Source of the DNA: Ancrocorticia sp052089425
Lineage (GTDB): Bacteria > Actinomycetota > Actinomycetes > Actinomycetales > Actinomycetaceae
DNA length: 64,000 nt
Assembly (NCBI RefSeq): GCF_052089425.1
Contig: NZ_JBQCZW010000010.1
Location: 5,192 to 69,191, forward strand
Reading direction: 5' to 3'
Part shown: piece after piece, positions 15,271-24,133 of the stretch
Numbering within the stretch: the first letter of the stretch is position 1
Layout of the letters: each line of letters opens with the position of its first letter
The notes under the pieces: model-generated
The model's input: the letters and a program-made list of their open reading frames with translations, nothing else
The model's database searches: none
Told to the model about the DNA's origin: nothing
Program-made: the position numbers and the translations under genes

Positions 15271-16755
15271 ATGTCAGCACATGATCCGGTCACCCCAGAA
15301 TCGCCAGAGGCAACGTCATCTCCCAGCTTCACCCAACATTCGGGTCATGACAATGCATCGCCCGTACGGGCTGGCGCCCAGGTGGCCATTATCGGGGGAG
15401 GCCCCGGCGGCTATGAGGCGGCAACCGTGGCCGCCCGGATGGGCGCACAAGTCACGCTGATTGAAACGCGTGGGCTCGGGGGCTCGGCGGTACTGACCGA
15501 CGTTGTCCCTTCTAAGACCCTTATTGCCACGGCCGAGCAAGCTCAAGAAACAAGCGAAGCAAGCGAACTTGGGATTGCCACCTCAGTTGTGAGTATCGAT
15601 ATGACTCAGGTGAACGGACGCGTTCGCCACCTCGCACAATCACAATCATCCGATATCCGAGACTCGTTGGAGAACTTGGGTGTGCAGGTGATTTCTGGAC
15701 GGGCACGGCTCAAACCGGGCATCGATGATCGTGGGCGCCGGACCATCAGCGTGGCACTCCCGGATGAGGACGCGTTCAATCTGGAATTGAGCGCAGATAT
15801 TGTGCTTCTAGCTACGGGAGCGAGCCCGCGAGAACTGCCCTCTGCCAAACCCGATGGCCACCGCATCTTTACGTGGGCGCAGCTCTATAACTTAGAGGAG
15901 CTGCCCGAACACCTCATCGTGGTGGGCTCGGGCGTTACGGGCGCCGAATTCGCCAGTGCTTATCGGGGCCTCGGCGCCAAGGTCACGCTTGTCTCTTCCC
16001 GTGACCGAATCTTGCCGGGGGAAGATACGGATGCCGCGGAGATCATTGAGCGAGTATTTGTTGAACGAGGGATGCAGATCGAGAGGCGCTCGCGGGCCTT
16101 GTCAGCTACCGCCACTGATGATGGTGTGGAGGTGACGCTCAACGATGGGCGCACGATTCACGGATCCCACTGCCTCATGGCGGTTGGTGCTGTCCCGAAT
16201 ACACAGGACCTAGGCCTTGCCGAAGCTGGTGTGGAAACAACGGATACCGATCACATCCGCGTGGATCGAGTCTCGCGCACTACCAGTTACCGCGTATACG
16301 CAGCGGGAGACTGTACGGGGGTGCTGCCGCTCGCCTCGGTGGCCGCCCAGCAGGGGCGCATCGCCATGTGGCACGCGCTCGGGGATTCGTTGGATCCCAT
16401 GGACGCGGATGCCGTGGCACGTGCGGTTTTCACCTCACCTGAGGTGGCGGCCGTTGGAGTCTCCGAGGAGGCCGCACGCAAAGCGGGCTACAAGGTCCGC
16501 GTGGCCAAGCTTCCCTTAGCCCGCAATCCCCGTGCCAAAATGCAGAGCGTGGATGAAGGCTTCGTTAAGATCATTTCTTCGCGATCCGGGATCGTCAAGG
16601 GCGGGGTGGTCGTTGGTCCGCACGCATCGGATCTCATTTTCCCCCTCACGCTGGCCGTTCACTCGCGCATGACGGTTGATCAGCTCTCGTCGGCTTCCAC
16701 CATCTACCCCTCGATTTCCGGGACGATCTCCGAAGTAGCGCGGATGCTGCACTGA
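15271..16755 (+). CDS. lpdA: NAD(P)H-quinone dehydrogenase of the LpdA type
   Basis: This 494-residue flavoprotein has the FAD-binding GGGPGGYEAA near residue 43, the NAD-binding GSGVTGAEFASAYRGLG, the second FAD motif VYAAGDCTG, and the C-terminal dimerisation domain ending in a Tyr-Pro-Ser segment. It resembles dihydrolipoamide dehydrogenase, but the redox Cys pair is absent: where GGxCxxxGCxPSK is expected it reads GGSAVLTDVVPSK. That matches the mycobacterial LpdA (Rv3303c) group, which reduces quinones rather than lipoamide. The first 40 residues are an extension rich in Ser, Pro and Thr. It stands between the LacI gene and the sucrose operon, probably as an unrelated single gene. Confidence 0.8.
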   Translation: MSAHDPVTPESPEATSSPSFTQHSGHDNASPVRAGAQVAIIGGGPGGYEAATVAARMGAQVTLIETRGLGGSAVLTDVVPSKTLIATAEQAQETSEASELGIATSVVSIDMTQVNGRVRHLAQSQSSDIRDSLENLGVQVISGRARLKPGIDDRGRRTISVALPDEDAFNLELSADIVLLATGASPRELPSAKPDGHRIFTWAQLYNLEELPEHLIVVGSGVTGAEFASAYRGLGAKVTLVSSRDRILPGEDTDAAEIIERVFVERGMQIERRSRALSATATDDGVEVTLNDGRTIHGSHCLMAVGAVPNTQDLGLAEAGVETTDTDHIRVDRVSRTTSYRVYAAGDCTGVLPLASVAAQQGRIAMWHALGDSLDPMDADAVARAVFTSPEVAAVGVSEEAARKAGYKVRVAKLPLARNPRAKMQSVDEGFVKIISSRSGIVKGGVVVGPHASDLIFPLTLAVHSRMTVDQLSSASTIYPSISGTISEVARMLH

Positions 16756-16882
16756 TCGGCCGCGCAGGCGGATACGAACGCATCAGCCCGGCGTATGGGA
16801 CTTAGGGCCGTGCGAAACGCCGCAGGCTCGTCGGCATGTCCACAAAAGTGACGCGCAACACAATCTAGCTTGTCGAAAAACC

Positions 16883-16911
16883 TTGTGCCCTTCCGGGCGA
16901 GGGCATAGATT
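16883..16911 (+). promoter_or_regulatory. Promoter of the sucrose permease operon
   Basis: TTGTGC (16883-16888) and TAGATT (16906-16911) are 17 bases apart, with the palindromic operator starting nine bases later. It is the best match in the 262-base space before 17018. Confidence 0.5.
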
Positions 16912-16919
16912 AACACCAA

Positions 16920-16935
16920 GCTTAATCGATTAAGC
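16920..16935. promoter_or_regulatory. 16-base palindromic operator, LacI type
   Basis: GCTTAATCGATTAAGC is a perfect palindrome with a central CG, the usual layout of LacI/CscR-family operators. It sits over the expected transcription start of the sucrose genes, where a repressor would block initiation. Confidence 0.65.
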
Positions 16936-17017
16936 AAAGAACGCTTAGCCCTTAAGTTCCACATAAGATGGCGGTCCACCGGATGCACCGCCACTGCGAA
17001 GGAAGGAACTGTCCACG

Positions 17018-18403
17018 ATGGCCAGCTTCATACAATCGTTCAAGAACACGGGGTATCTGCAGAGCTCCGTTAATCTTCTGCTGTTCTTCATGTCCTGGGG
17101 GATCTGGTGGTCCTTCTTCCAGCTGTGGCTGAAAAAGGACATCGCCGAAGGCGGTCTAGGTTTCACCAACACCCAAGTTGGCACCGTCTACTCCATCAAC
17201 TCGCTCGCCACACTCGTCATCATGTTTGCCTACGGCACACTTCAGGACAGGCTGGGGTACAAGCGCCACATTCAGGTTTTCATCGCAGCCATTTCGGCTC
17301 TGGTTGGTCCGTTTGTCATTTACGTGTATGAGCCTCTTCTGCACAACAACTTCATGCTGGGGGCGATACTTGGCTCCATCGTTCTATCGTGTGGCTTCAT
17401 GTCTGGTGTTGGCCTTCTTGAGGCCCTCGCGGAACGCTTCTCGCGCCGCTACAACTTCGAATACGGTCAAGCGCGCATGTGGGGTTCATTCGGCTATGCG
17501 CTGGTTGCCCTTATGGCAGGCTTCCTCTTCACGATTAACCCGCACATCGACTTCTGGCTCGGATCCCTGTTTGGCTTAGCCAACCTGATGATCGTCCTGT
17601 TCTGGAAGGCGCCAACCCCCGGGGCAAAGGCGGCCAAAGTTGAGGCAGAATCCACGCAGCCTGGCTTCCGCGAGATGGCAAGTTTGCTGAGGATGCCAGC
17701 GCTCTGGATCGTCATTGTCATTGTGTTCTTCTCGTGGACGTTCTACACGGTGTTCGATCAGCAGATGTTCCCGGACTTCTACACGAGCCTGTTCGATACT
17801 CGGGAAGCGGGCGAACGCACATACGGTGTACTCAACTCTGTTCAGGTGTTTGCCGAGGCAGCGATGATGGGTGTTGTTCCGCTCATCATGCGGAAAATCG
17901 GCGTACACAACACCTTGCTCTGCGGCTTTGCCGTGATGTCCTTGCGTATCTTGGGCTGCGCGGTATTCGCAGATCCGGTCATGATCTCGATCGTCAAGAT
18001 GTTCCACGCACTTGAGGTTCCGCTGTGCACACTGCCGATTATCCGCTATTTCACTCTTCATTTTAATCCGGCGCTGTCTGCAACGCTGTATCTGGTTGGA
18101 TTCCAGGTGTCCTCTCAGCTAGGGAACGTTGTCCTTTCCCCGATCCTCGGCGCCCTCAATGACGCTCAGGGTTACCAGCCCACATTCTTCCTGATCTCGG
18201 CTGTTGTGGCCTGCGCTGGAGTATTCGGCTTCTTCACCTTGAAGAAGGATCACGAACAGGTTCTGGGCGATCCATTCATCCGGGATCCAAAGAAGGTTAA
18301 GGGCGGAGTGGAACCCAAGCCAGCTGCTGCACCTACTCAGGCGCCAACTGTTCCCCACGCGCCCACACAGCCCGCTCAGGATGAGGACGATACCCTCAAG
18401 TAG
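17018..18403 (+). CDS. MFS oligosaccharide:proton symporter, likely sucrose permease
   Basis: This 461-residue protein has about twelve membrane helices and fits the LacY/CscB (OHS) family: FFMSWGIWWSFFQLWL in helix 1, an EGGLGFTNTQVGTVYSINS loop, DRLGYKRH after helix 2, and the helix 4-5 region LLEALAERFSRRYNFEYGQARMWGSFGYA with the acidic and Arg residues used for sugar and proton coupling. The last 55 residues form a Pro/Ala/Thr-rich cytoplasmic tail ending in acidic residues, longer than usual. GAAGGA precedes the ATG. It is followed 57 bases later by the GH32 enzyme, so sucrose (or a short fructan) is the likely substrate. Confidence 0.85.
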   Translation: MASFIQSFKNTGYLQSSVNLLLFFMSWGIWWSFFQLWLKKDIAEGGLGFTNTQVGTVYSINSLATLVIMFAYGTLQDRLGYKRHIQVFIAAISALVGPFVIYVYEPLLHNNFMLGAILGSIVLSCGFMSGVGLLEALAERFSRRYNFEYGQARMWGSFGYALVALMAGFLFTINPHIDFWLGSLFGLANLMIVLFWKAPTPGAKAAKVEAESTQPGFREMASLLRMPALWIVIVIVFFSWTFYTVFDQQMFPDFYTSLFDTREAGERTYGVLNSVQVFAEAAMMGVVPLIMRKIGVHNTLLCGFAVMSLRILGCAVFADPVMISIVKMFHALEVPLCTLPIIRYFTLHFNPALSATLYLVGFQVSSQLGNVVLSPILGALNDAQGYQPTFFLISAVVACAGVFGFFTLKKDHEQVLGDPFIRDPKKVKGGVEPKPAAAPTQAPTVPHAPTQPAQDEDDTLK

Positions 18404-18460
18404 AGCACACCGCACACCGCACGATAACTCGTAACCCGCACTGTCCCAAAGGAGGGACCC

Positions 18461-19945
18461 ATGAAAGAGCAACTCGCTAAAGCAGAAGAATCCGTAGCCA
18501 AACTCCAGGCCAACCGAAACGATCGCTGGTACCCCACGTTCCACATTGCCGCCCCTGGCGGGTGGATCAATGATCCCAACGGAGTGTCCTTCTTCAAAGG
18601 TCGCTACCACGTGTACTTCCAGCACAATCCCTTCTCAACCCACCACGCCACGATGCACTGGGGGCATGTCTCCTCCACGGATATGGTGACGTGGAAGCGT
18701 GAGCCGATCGCCTTCGCACCATCCATCGAGGCGGATCGGGACGGGGTGTTCTCCGGATCGGCGGTTTCCTCCGATGATGGTGACACCATGTATGTGTACT
18801 ACACAGGGCACCGCTGGGCCAACGGCGTGAACGAGGATGAAGGAAACGATCAGGTCCAGTGCCTCGCAACCTCTCAGGACGCCATCAGCTTCGAGAAGCA
18901 GGGCGTTGTAGTGCGCGGACCCGAAGAGCTCCCCCACTTCCGTGATCCTAAGGTCTGGAAGATGGGCGACACGTGGTACATGGTGTTTGGTGCCTGCTCG
19001 GTGGAAAACCGCGGTGAAGTCTGGCTCTACACCTCCGCGAATATGGAGGACTGGGAGTTCGATTCCATCCTGTTCCGCGATCCTGACCCAGAGGCATTCA
19101 TGTTGGAGTGCCCGGACTTCTTCCCGTTGGGAGACAAGTGGGTGCTCGTGTACTGCCCGATGGGGCCGGCCATCTCCGGGTACGCAAACCGCAACGGTCA
19201 CAACGCAGGCTACGTAGTGGGCACGTGGGCACCTGGCGAACCGTTCATTCAGACAAAGGAATACGATCTGGAGGATTGGGGGCATAACTTTTACGCTCCC
19301 CAGAGCTTCGAATCGCCTGATGGCCGCCGCATTCAGTACGGCTGGATGGGAAGTTTCAATCATCCCTTGGCCTCGCAGGAAGCCGACGGATGGTCTGGCC
19401 AGCTCACGGTTGCACGCGAGCTCTCCTTGAACGCGGATGGCGCGCTGACCGCATGGCCGATTGCTGAGGTTGAGGAGCTTCGCGTATCCACTAGGGAGAT
19501 CGGCCCCGTGAACCTTGGCTTCGATGAGAGCTTGAGACTCGTGGATGATGCGACGGCCGTGGATATCGAGCTGGAGATCGATCTGGCAGCAACCACCGCG
19601 AATCGCGTGGGGCTGCAGGTCCACAAGACCGAGGATGGCCACCACTCCTACGTGTACTACGACGATCTCGCTGGCCGCGTAGGAATCGACGGCCGCCTCA
19701 GCTACGCGGGTGAATCCGGCTATCGCGCGGCGGCGGTCAATCCCGGGGCGGACAACAAGCTCCAGCTCCGAATTCTCGTGGATCGCGGATCGATTGAAGT
19801 GTTCGTCAACCACGGCGAGGCCACGGTCACTTCCTTCTCATTCCCGGCAGATGGCCCGCGCGCCATCGAACTCTGTTCGGAAGCCGGTACAGCGGCCATC
19901 ACGGATCTGCGAGTTCACTCGCTACGGTCCATTTGGGAGAACTAA
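18461..19945 (+). CDS. GH32 sucrose hydrolase / beta-fructosidase
   Basis: This 494-residue enzyme has the three GH32 catalytic acids: Asp38 in GGWINDPNG (nucleophile), Asp162 in FRDPKVW (transition-state stabiliser) and Glu216 in MLECPDFF (acid/base). The five-bladed propeller is followed by the beta-sandwich domain with the DRGSIEVFVN segment. No signal peptide is present, so it acts in the cytoplasm on sucrose or sucrose-6-phosphate imported by its partner. The neighbour is a proton symporter, not a PTS, which favours free sucrose. AAGGAGG lies seven bases before the ATG. The operon ends with a perfect 16-base-pair hairpin at 19976. Confidence 0.9.
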   Translation: MKEQLAKAEESVAKLQANRNDRWYPTFHIAAPGGWINDPNGVSFFKGRYHVYFQHNPFSTHHATMHWGHVSSTDMVTWKREPIAFAPSIEADRDGVFSGSAVSSDDGDTMYVYYTGHRWANGVNEDEGNDQVQCLATSQDAISFEKQGVVVRGPEELPHFRDPKVWKMGDTWYMVFGACSVENRGEVWLYTSANMEDWEFDSILFRDPDPEAFMLECPDFFPLGDKWVLVYCPMGPAISGYANRNGHNAGYVVGTWAPGEPFIQTKEYDLEDWGHNFYAPQSFESPDGRRIQYGWMGSFNHPLASQEADGWSGQLTVARELSLNADGALTAWPIAEVEELRVSTREIGPVNLGFDESLRLVDDATAVDIELEIDLAATTANRVGLQVHKTEDGHHSYVYYDDLAGRVGIDGRLSYAGESGYRAAAVNPGADNKLQLRILVDRGSIEVFVNHGEATVTSFSFPADGPRAIELCSEAGTAAITDLRVHSLRSIWEN

Positions 19946-19975
19946 GCGGCGTTTCCTGAGTCTGGGATCGTCATA

Positions 19976-20010
19976 CGGGAGTAGCTCTGGACTATCCAGA
20001 GCTACTCCCG
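19976..20010. terminator. Perfect 16-base-pair hairpin between convergent genes
   Basis: The arms at 19976-19991 and 19995-20010 (CGGGAGTAGCTCTGGA and its complement) are fully complementary around a three-base loop. It lies between the sucrase and the minus-strand gene ending at 20040 and may end transcription from both sides, though neither side has a long U-run. Confidence 0.65.
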
Positions 20011-20039
20011 CATTCGGTGTTGTAGGTGTGGCACGTGGT

Positions 20040-20684
20040 CTAGTTGGAATCAATCCGCAGGTTTGCAGAAGGAGATTTCACGTCGACGACGATTTTCGCC
20101 TCGCCAATCTCACCGATACCGCGGCCCAGCAAGATCGCCTGACTACCGGACGCTGCAAATGAGTAGTCCGTTATAGAGGGTTCGCCGAGCTTGTGCAGCC
20201 CGAGTCCCACATCCACCGCGATGGAGCCGCTGCCCATGTCCAAGCGGATGGCAATGGGAGTCTCCGCATTGATCAGCAGCGCAATGTCACCATCTAGAGC
20301 CTCAAGCGGAACAACGGTGACGGCTTCGCCGGGTTCAACCCATCGGAGGTCCGCCGTGACGCGGCCGCCTGGGGAGTAGGCGCCTGCCGTGGCCTGATCG
20401 GGTGTCAACGGAATGAACTGACGCTCGGGTTCGTGCACATGTGTTGTGCTGGACCCACCCGGGTAGGAGTAGGCGGGGGCTTCGCCCTTCTTTCGCGGCC
20501 AGAACGCCGCAGTCAGCAGAAGGACTGCGGTGACGAGAAGTAGGCCAACAACAATCCACGTCAGGCTGAACGCCGGAGAGAAGAAGATGCTATATCCGAA
20601 GGAGGAAGCTAGCGCGGTGCTGCCGATGAGCAAAGCCAGCAAGCCGATAAAGATCGTGCCGAAAACTGGGCGGTAATTCTTCAT
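20040..20684 (-). CDS. Membrane protein with C-terminal beta-rich domain, PspC-cluster
   Basis: The 214-residue product has two N-terminal membrane helices (about 8-30 and 38-62), a short basic Pro/Gly linker, and a C-terminal part of about 100 residues (VVPLEALDGDIALLIN to IVVDVKSPSANLRIDSN) resembling the beta-helix-like domain of LiaF/DUF4097-type cell-envelope stress proteins. It starts six bases after the PspC gene stop, so both are in one unit. A role in sensing or buffering envelope stress with the divergent PspC kinase is inferred from context. Exact family is uncertain. Confidence 0.6.
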   Translation of the reverse strand: MKNYRPVFGTIFIGLLALLIGSTALASSFGYSIFFSPAFSLTWIVVGLLLVTAVLLLTAAFWPRKKGEAPAYSYPGGSSTTHVHEPERQFIPLTPDQATAGAYSPGGRVTADLRWVEPGEAVTVVPLEALDGDIALLINAETPIAIRLDMGSGSIAVDVGLGLHKLGEPSITDYSFAASGSQAILLGRGIGEIGEAKIVVDVKSPSANLRIDSN

Positions 20685-20690
20685 GGTTTC

Positions 20691-22256
20691 TTACTCTCCT
20701 TGCGTTGGTGAAGGCTCAGGGGTGGGATAGCCCTCTGCCAATTGCTTGATGTTGATGGTGGACATGGAAGCTTGAAGGTTAATGACAATATCGGCGTCAC
20801 TCACCTTGTTAATCCCTCCAAGAAAGACAGTCCCCGAATCGTTCCCTTGCAGCGGGTTACTCATGATGTAGGCGTTGGAGTGAGCTCGCCACTGTTCGTC
20901 CCAGTCCTCGTCCCAGTCCTCATCCTCGGCAGCCTCACTGGCGATTTCTTCCCATTCGGGATCGGTTTCGAAATAGATGGCATTCGCATCATTGGCATCC
21001 ACATCAGCCCGATAGGGCCTATCCACATCGAGGTCTGACATGGTGATATCCGCAATGATGGCAACCTTCTGGCCTTCGGTGAACCGTAGATCCACATTGG
21101 ACATGGAGGCGCTGACGTTGATCGGGTCCGAATCGGTTGGCGAATCCAGCTCTGAGAGATTGATGTATGCCGAACCCATCGTTGAGGAGTACCCCGTCCC
21201 CACTTGCTCAATGGAGGCAGGTTTCCACATTTGATACCGCAGGGATGAGGAGTTCGAATACGTCTGCGTGTTGATCAACATGATCGGTGCGGCACACAGC
21301 ATGGCAACGATGGCGAAGAAAGAGAGAATCCCTCCTCGTCTACCGAAGATTCCGATCACCAACACCACCGCTCCAAACGCGAGCGAGGTGAACGCGATCG
21401 TGGCAGGGAGCTGATGTGCGCTTGCGTCCGTGCCTTCCAGCGTCAGGAGAAAGCCGGCAATCAGAAGCAGGACTACTGCGAGCAGGCCGGACAAGGCCCT
21501 GCCTGAGAGGCGCCTGCGTGCGCGCGTTGCTTCCTTGCGCTTGCGTGCCTCCTCGCGCTCACGTTCCTTACGCTGGCGCTCGTGGCGAATGTGGGGATCC
21601 TCAGGATGAGGATCCCACGCCCCTTTTGGGGACGGGGCGCCTTCCGCCTGCTGTTGTGAAGATTGTTGCTGCGAGGGTTGCTGTGAGGGCGTCGATCCAT
21701 CCGAGGTTTCAGAGTGAGTTCGTCCATCCGGAGCAACCGGGAGCGTGACAGTGCCGCCATCTAGTGGTTCGCCGGAAGCCCTTGGCTGATCGGGGTTGTA
21801 GGGGGTGGACGTTGGGGGAGAGGCTTCGCCGTCGTCGTCAAAAACAATCGGACCACTGTCCGGGCCGTTTTTGCGGAACGAGTTGTAGCACACCACTCCA
21901 ATCACAATTGCGATAATCAGGCCGAGCGTGCTGGTGAAGCTGAGGCCTGTGAATACTGCGATTGCAACGATAAGGAGTGCGGCGGCGGCCACGAAGCCGC
22001 CCGGGAGGCGGCCGCGGGTGAGTTCTTGGGCATGGATTTCGCCGGTGAATTCTTCGGGCAGGAAGGCCCAGCACAGTGCGTACAGCATCGCGCCGGCGCC
22101 GCCAGCGAACGTGAGTGCAAGGAAGCCTGCGCGCACCAGAAGTGGGTCCACGTTCCACTTGCGGGCGAGCCCGGCCGAGACGCCGCCGATCGGCGCATCT
22201 GCCGCGCGTTCAACCCCGAGTGACCGGATCGTTGAGAAGAAAGATGTTTGTGACAT
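20691..22256 (-). CDS. PspC-domain membrane protein
   Basis: This 521-residue protein starts with a PspC domain (about 15-75): GGVSAGLARKWNVDPLLVRAGF followed by a hydrophobic helix and FLPEE. A helix pair at about 88-125 follows, then a long Gln/Ser/Glu/Arg-rich cytoplasmic linker (about 135-245), three more helices (about 248-335), and a C-terminal domain with beta-rich segments and an acidic DEDWDEDWDE run. In actinobacteria such proteins adjoin PspC-type kinases and respond to membrane damage. It is divergent from the kinase at 22360 with about 100 bases between. Start at 22256 agrees with the PspC family N-terminus. Confidence 0.75.
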   Translation of the reverse strand: MSQTSFFSTIRSLGVERAADAPIGGVSAGLARKWNVDPLLVRAGFLALTFAGGAGAMLYALCWAFLPEEFTGEIHAQELTRGRLPGGFVAAAALLIVAIAVFTGLSFTSTLGLIIAIVIGVVCYNSFRKNGPDSGPIVFDDDGEASPPTSTPYNPDQPRASGEPLDGGTVTLPVAPDGRTHSETSDGSTPSQQPSQQQSSQQQAEGAPSPKGAWDPHPEDPHIRHERQRKEREREEARKRKEATRARRRLSGRALSGLLAVVLLLIAGFLLTLEGTDASAHQLPATIAFTSLAFGAVVLVIGIFGRRGGILSFFAIVAMLCAAPIMLINTQTYSNSSSLRYQMWKPASIEQVGTGYSSTMGSAYINLSELDSPTDSDPINVSASMSNVDLRFTEGQKVAIIADITMSDLDVDRPYRADVDANDANAIYFETDPEWEEIASEAAEDEDWDEDWDEQWRAHSNAYIMSNPLQGNDSGTVFLGGINKVSDADIVINLQASMSTINIKQLAEGYPTPEPSPTQGE

Positions 22257-22359
22257 GTTTCCAGTGTGGCGGTTGCGGGCGGGCAGCGGTATTGGGGATC
22301 ACCCTGAATAAACCCTGAATCAGTAGGAGGGAGGGCGGCTGGCGTGGAAGGATCGGGGT

Positions 22360-23679
22360 ATGGAGGATAGTGCTGCTCACGAAGGTCAGGGTGCGGGGCC
22401 CGGGGACGGGGCTCGGGCTGGTGCTCACGTGCGCTACCCGCTGCGCCGGCCGCGCAGTGGACGCGTGATCTTTGGGGTGTGCCAGGGGATTGCCGATCAT
22501 CTGGATGTGCCGGTCAAAACCGTGCGAATCGTCATGGCGCTGTCCATCTTCATGTTTGGCGCCGGGATCTTCCTCTACATGTGGCTGTTTGTTGCCGTAT
22601 CGGCTTCGAACGAACGCCCTCCCTCGGTGAAGCTGGCGCCGGCGCCGCGTAAGGAGCTGGGCAGGCGGCAGAAGCTGCTTGCCTACGCGGGGCTCGCGGT
22701 GGTGGCAGCGGTGGTGGTGTGGACGGCGGGCGTGCTGGATATCCCCTGGGGGACCGTTTTGGCCGTGGCGTGCATCGTGGCTGGCGGTGGGCTGGCGTGG
22801 TCCAACCTTTCGGCCGAACTCACCACGAATCAGGCCATGGTGCGGCTGGGCGTTGGGATCGGGCTACTCGTGATTGGTGTGCTGGTGCTGACCGCTCGCG
22901 ACCAGCCGCTCGGGAGCGTGCTGGCCTCTGTGCTGCTGGGGGTCGCAATCTTGACCGTGGCAGGTTTGGCGCTCTGGCCCGTGATTCAGCGGCTATTGCG
23001 CGAGTTGCGCGACGCGGAAGAAAAGAGTGCACGCGAATCCGAGCGTGCCCAGATGGCCGCGCACCTCCACGATTCTGTGCTGCAAACCCTCACTCTTATC
23101 CGGAACCAAGCCGGCGATCCGGAGGCTGTGCGGCGGCTCGCTCGCGTTCAGGAGCGCCAGCTGCGCTCGTGGCTGTACAGCGAGAGTGGGGATGGTGGCT
23201 CGGGTGCAGGCTCGGGCTCGGGCTCGGGCGGCAATGGCGGTGCCGCTGGGGGCGGCGAAGGTGGCCGTGGCGCCGGCGATGGTCAGCGGCGGGTGGCGGT
23301 GAGTGAGGCGATTAAGGGCGCCGCAGCCCAGATCGAGGATCTTTATGGTGTGGGAATTGAGGCTGTTGTTGTGGGCGAGGGGCCGGCCGGGGCGGCCGTG
23401 GATATGCTGGTGGCTGCCACGAAGGAGGCGCTGGCCAACGCCGTTCGCCACGGGGCGCCGCCCGTCAGCTTGTACGCGGAGCTGGCTAGGGATGGCGCTA
23501 GCGTTTACGTTCGTGATCACGGCTCAGGATTCGATCTTGACGGCATTCCCGAGGACCGCCACGGTGTGCGCGATTCGATCATCGGGCGTGTGGAGCGGGC
23601 CGGGGGCAGCGTGGCATTCCGGCGCCGCGATCCAGGGACCGAAGTGGAGATGACCGTGCCGTGGGGGCGGCGGGGGTAG
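22360..23679 (+). CDS. PspC-domain sensor histidine kinase (NarL-partner type)
   Basis: This 439-residue kinase has an N-terminal PspC domain (about 25-85: RSGRVIFGVCQGIADHLDVP), additional membrane helices to about residue 210, the HisKA_3 dimerisation box with phospho-acceptor His237 in HLHDSVLQTLTLI, and a HATPase domain with EALANAVRH and DHGSGFDL. Between the two lies an unusual Gly/Ser-rich insert (about 280-312). In related genomes its cognate LuxR-type regulator follows directly; here the next gene is on the other strand, and the best candidate regulator is at 31578, past an 8-kb block. It diverges from the PspC membrane protein operon it probably controls. Confidence 0.82.
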   Translation: MEDSAAHEGQGAGPGDGARAGAHVRYPLRRPRSGRVIFGVCQGIADHLDVPVKTVRIVMALSIFMFGAGIFLYMWLFVAVSASNERPPSVKLAPAPRKELGRRQKLLAYAGLAVVAAVVVWTAGVLDIPWGTVLAVACIVAGGGLAWSNLSAELTTNQAMVRLGVGIGLLVIGVLVLTARDQPLGSVLASVLLGVAILTVAGLALWPVIQRLLRELRDAEEKSARESERAQMAAHLHDSVLQTLTLIRNQAGDPEAVRRLARVQERQLRSWLYSESGDGGSGAGSGSGSGGNGGAAGGGEGGRGAGDGQRRVAVSEAIKGAAAQIEDLYGVGIEAVVVGEGPAGAAVDMLVAATKEALANAVRHGAPPVSLYAELARDGASVYVRDHGSGFDLDGIPEDRHGVRDSIIGRVERAGGSVAFRRRDPGTEVEMTVPWGRRG

Positions 23680-23718
23680 GTTCGGTGTGCCAAGAGTTTG
23701 TGCGAAAGTCCAAAGTCT

Positions 23719-23739
23719 GAGTAGTCGCTCGGGCTACTC
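23719..23739 (+). terminator. Hairpin after the PspC kinase
   Basis: GAGTAG and CTACTC flank a nine-base loop, followed by TTCT. It is 40 bases after the kinase stop and also close to the end of the opposite gene at 23759, so it may separate the convergent units. Confidence 0.4.
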
Positions 23740-23758
23740 TTCTGGACGTGCACTGGAT

Positions 23759-24133
23759 TTAGCTGCGCTCCTTATTGAGCTTGGATTCCACGAAATCCGG
23801 TGACGGAGCATCGCCATCCCACACGGCGCCATATATATCGGCGACTAGGGGCCAGATACGATCAACAGCCACCTCAGCCGAGGAGATGCCTTGCGCGATG
23901 GAATCGGGGATCACAAAATCGTGATAAATGATGCGCCCGGCCTTGTCTTGGCGTCCCAAAGGATCGGGAAACCTCAGTGCTTGACCGTTGCTACCGTGTT
24001 GGTACACGGACGGCTCCTCTTCGACACCGTTAAAGGCCTCTTCGTACACGGAAAGCGGGTGGGAGTAACCTCCGTTTAAGAGAAACCGTGAGCCCCATGT
24101 ATAGCCTCGCGTTGCCCAGAGGAGCTCTACCAT
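23759..24133 (-). CDS. Small partner protein of the GTPase module, unknown family
   Basis: This 124-residue soluble protein begins MVELLWATRGYTWGSRFLL and contains SVYEEAFNG, RFPDPLGRQDKAGRIIYHDF and VWPLVADIYGAVW-like segments. I do not recognise a named domain. Its start overlaps the GTPase stop (ATGGTAG, seven-base overlap), so the two are translationally coupled and likely form a complex or act in one process. The Arg-, His- and Asp-rich centre could act as an activator or effector of the GTPase, but nothing proves that. The pair sits at the edge of an accessory block. Confidence 0.65.
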   Translation of the reverse strand: MVELLWATRGYTWGSRFLLNGGYSHPLSVYEEAFNGVEEEPSVYQHGSNGQALRFPDPLGRQDKAGRIIYHDFVIPDSIAQGISSAEVAVDRIWPLVADIYGAVWDGDAPSPDFVESKLNKERS

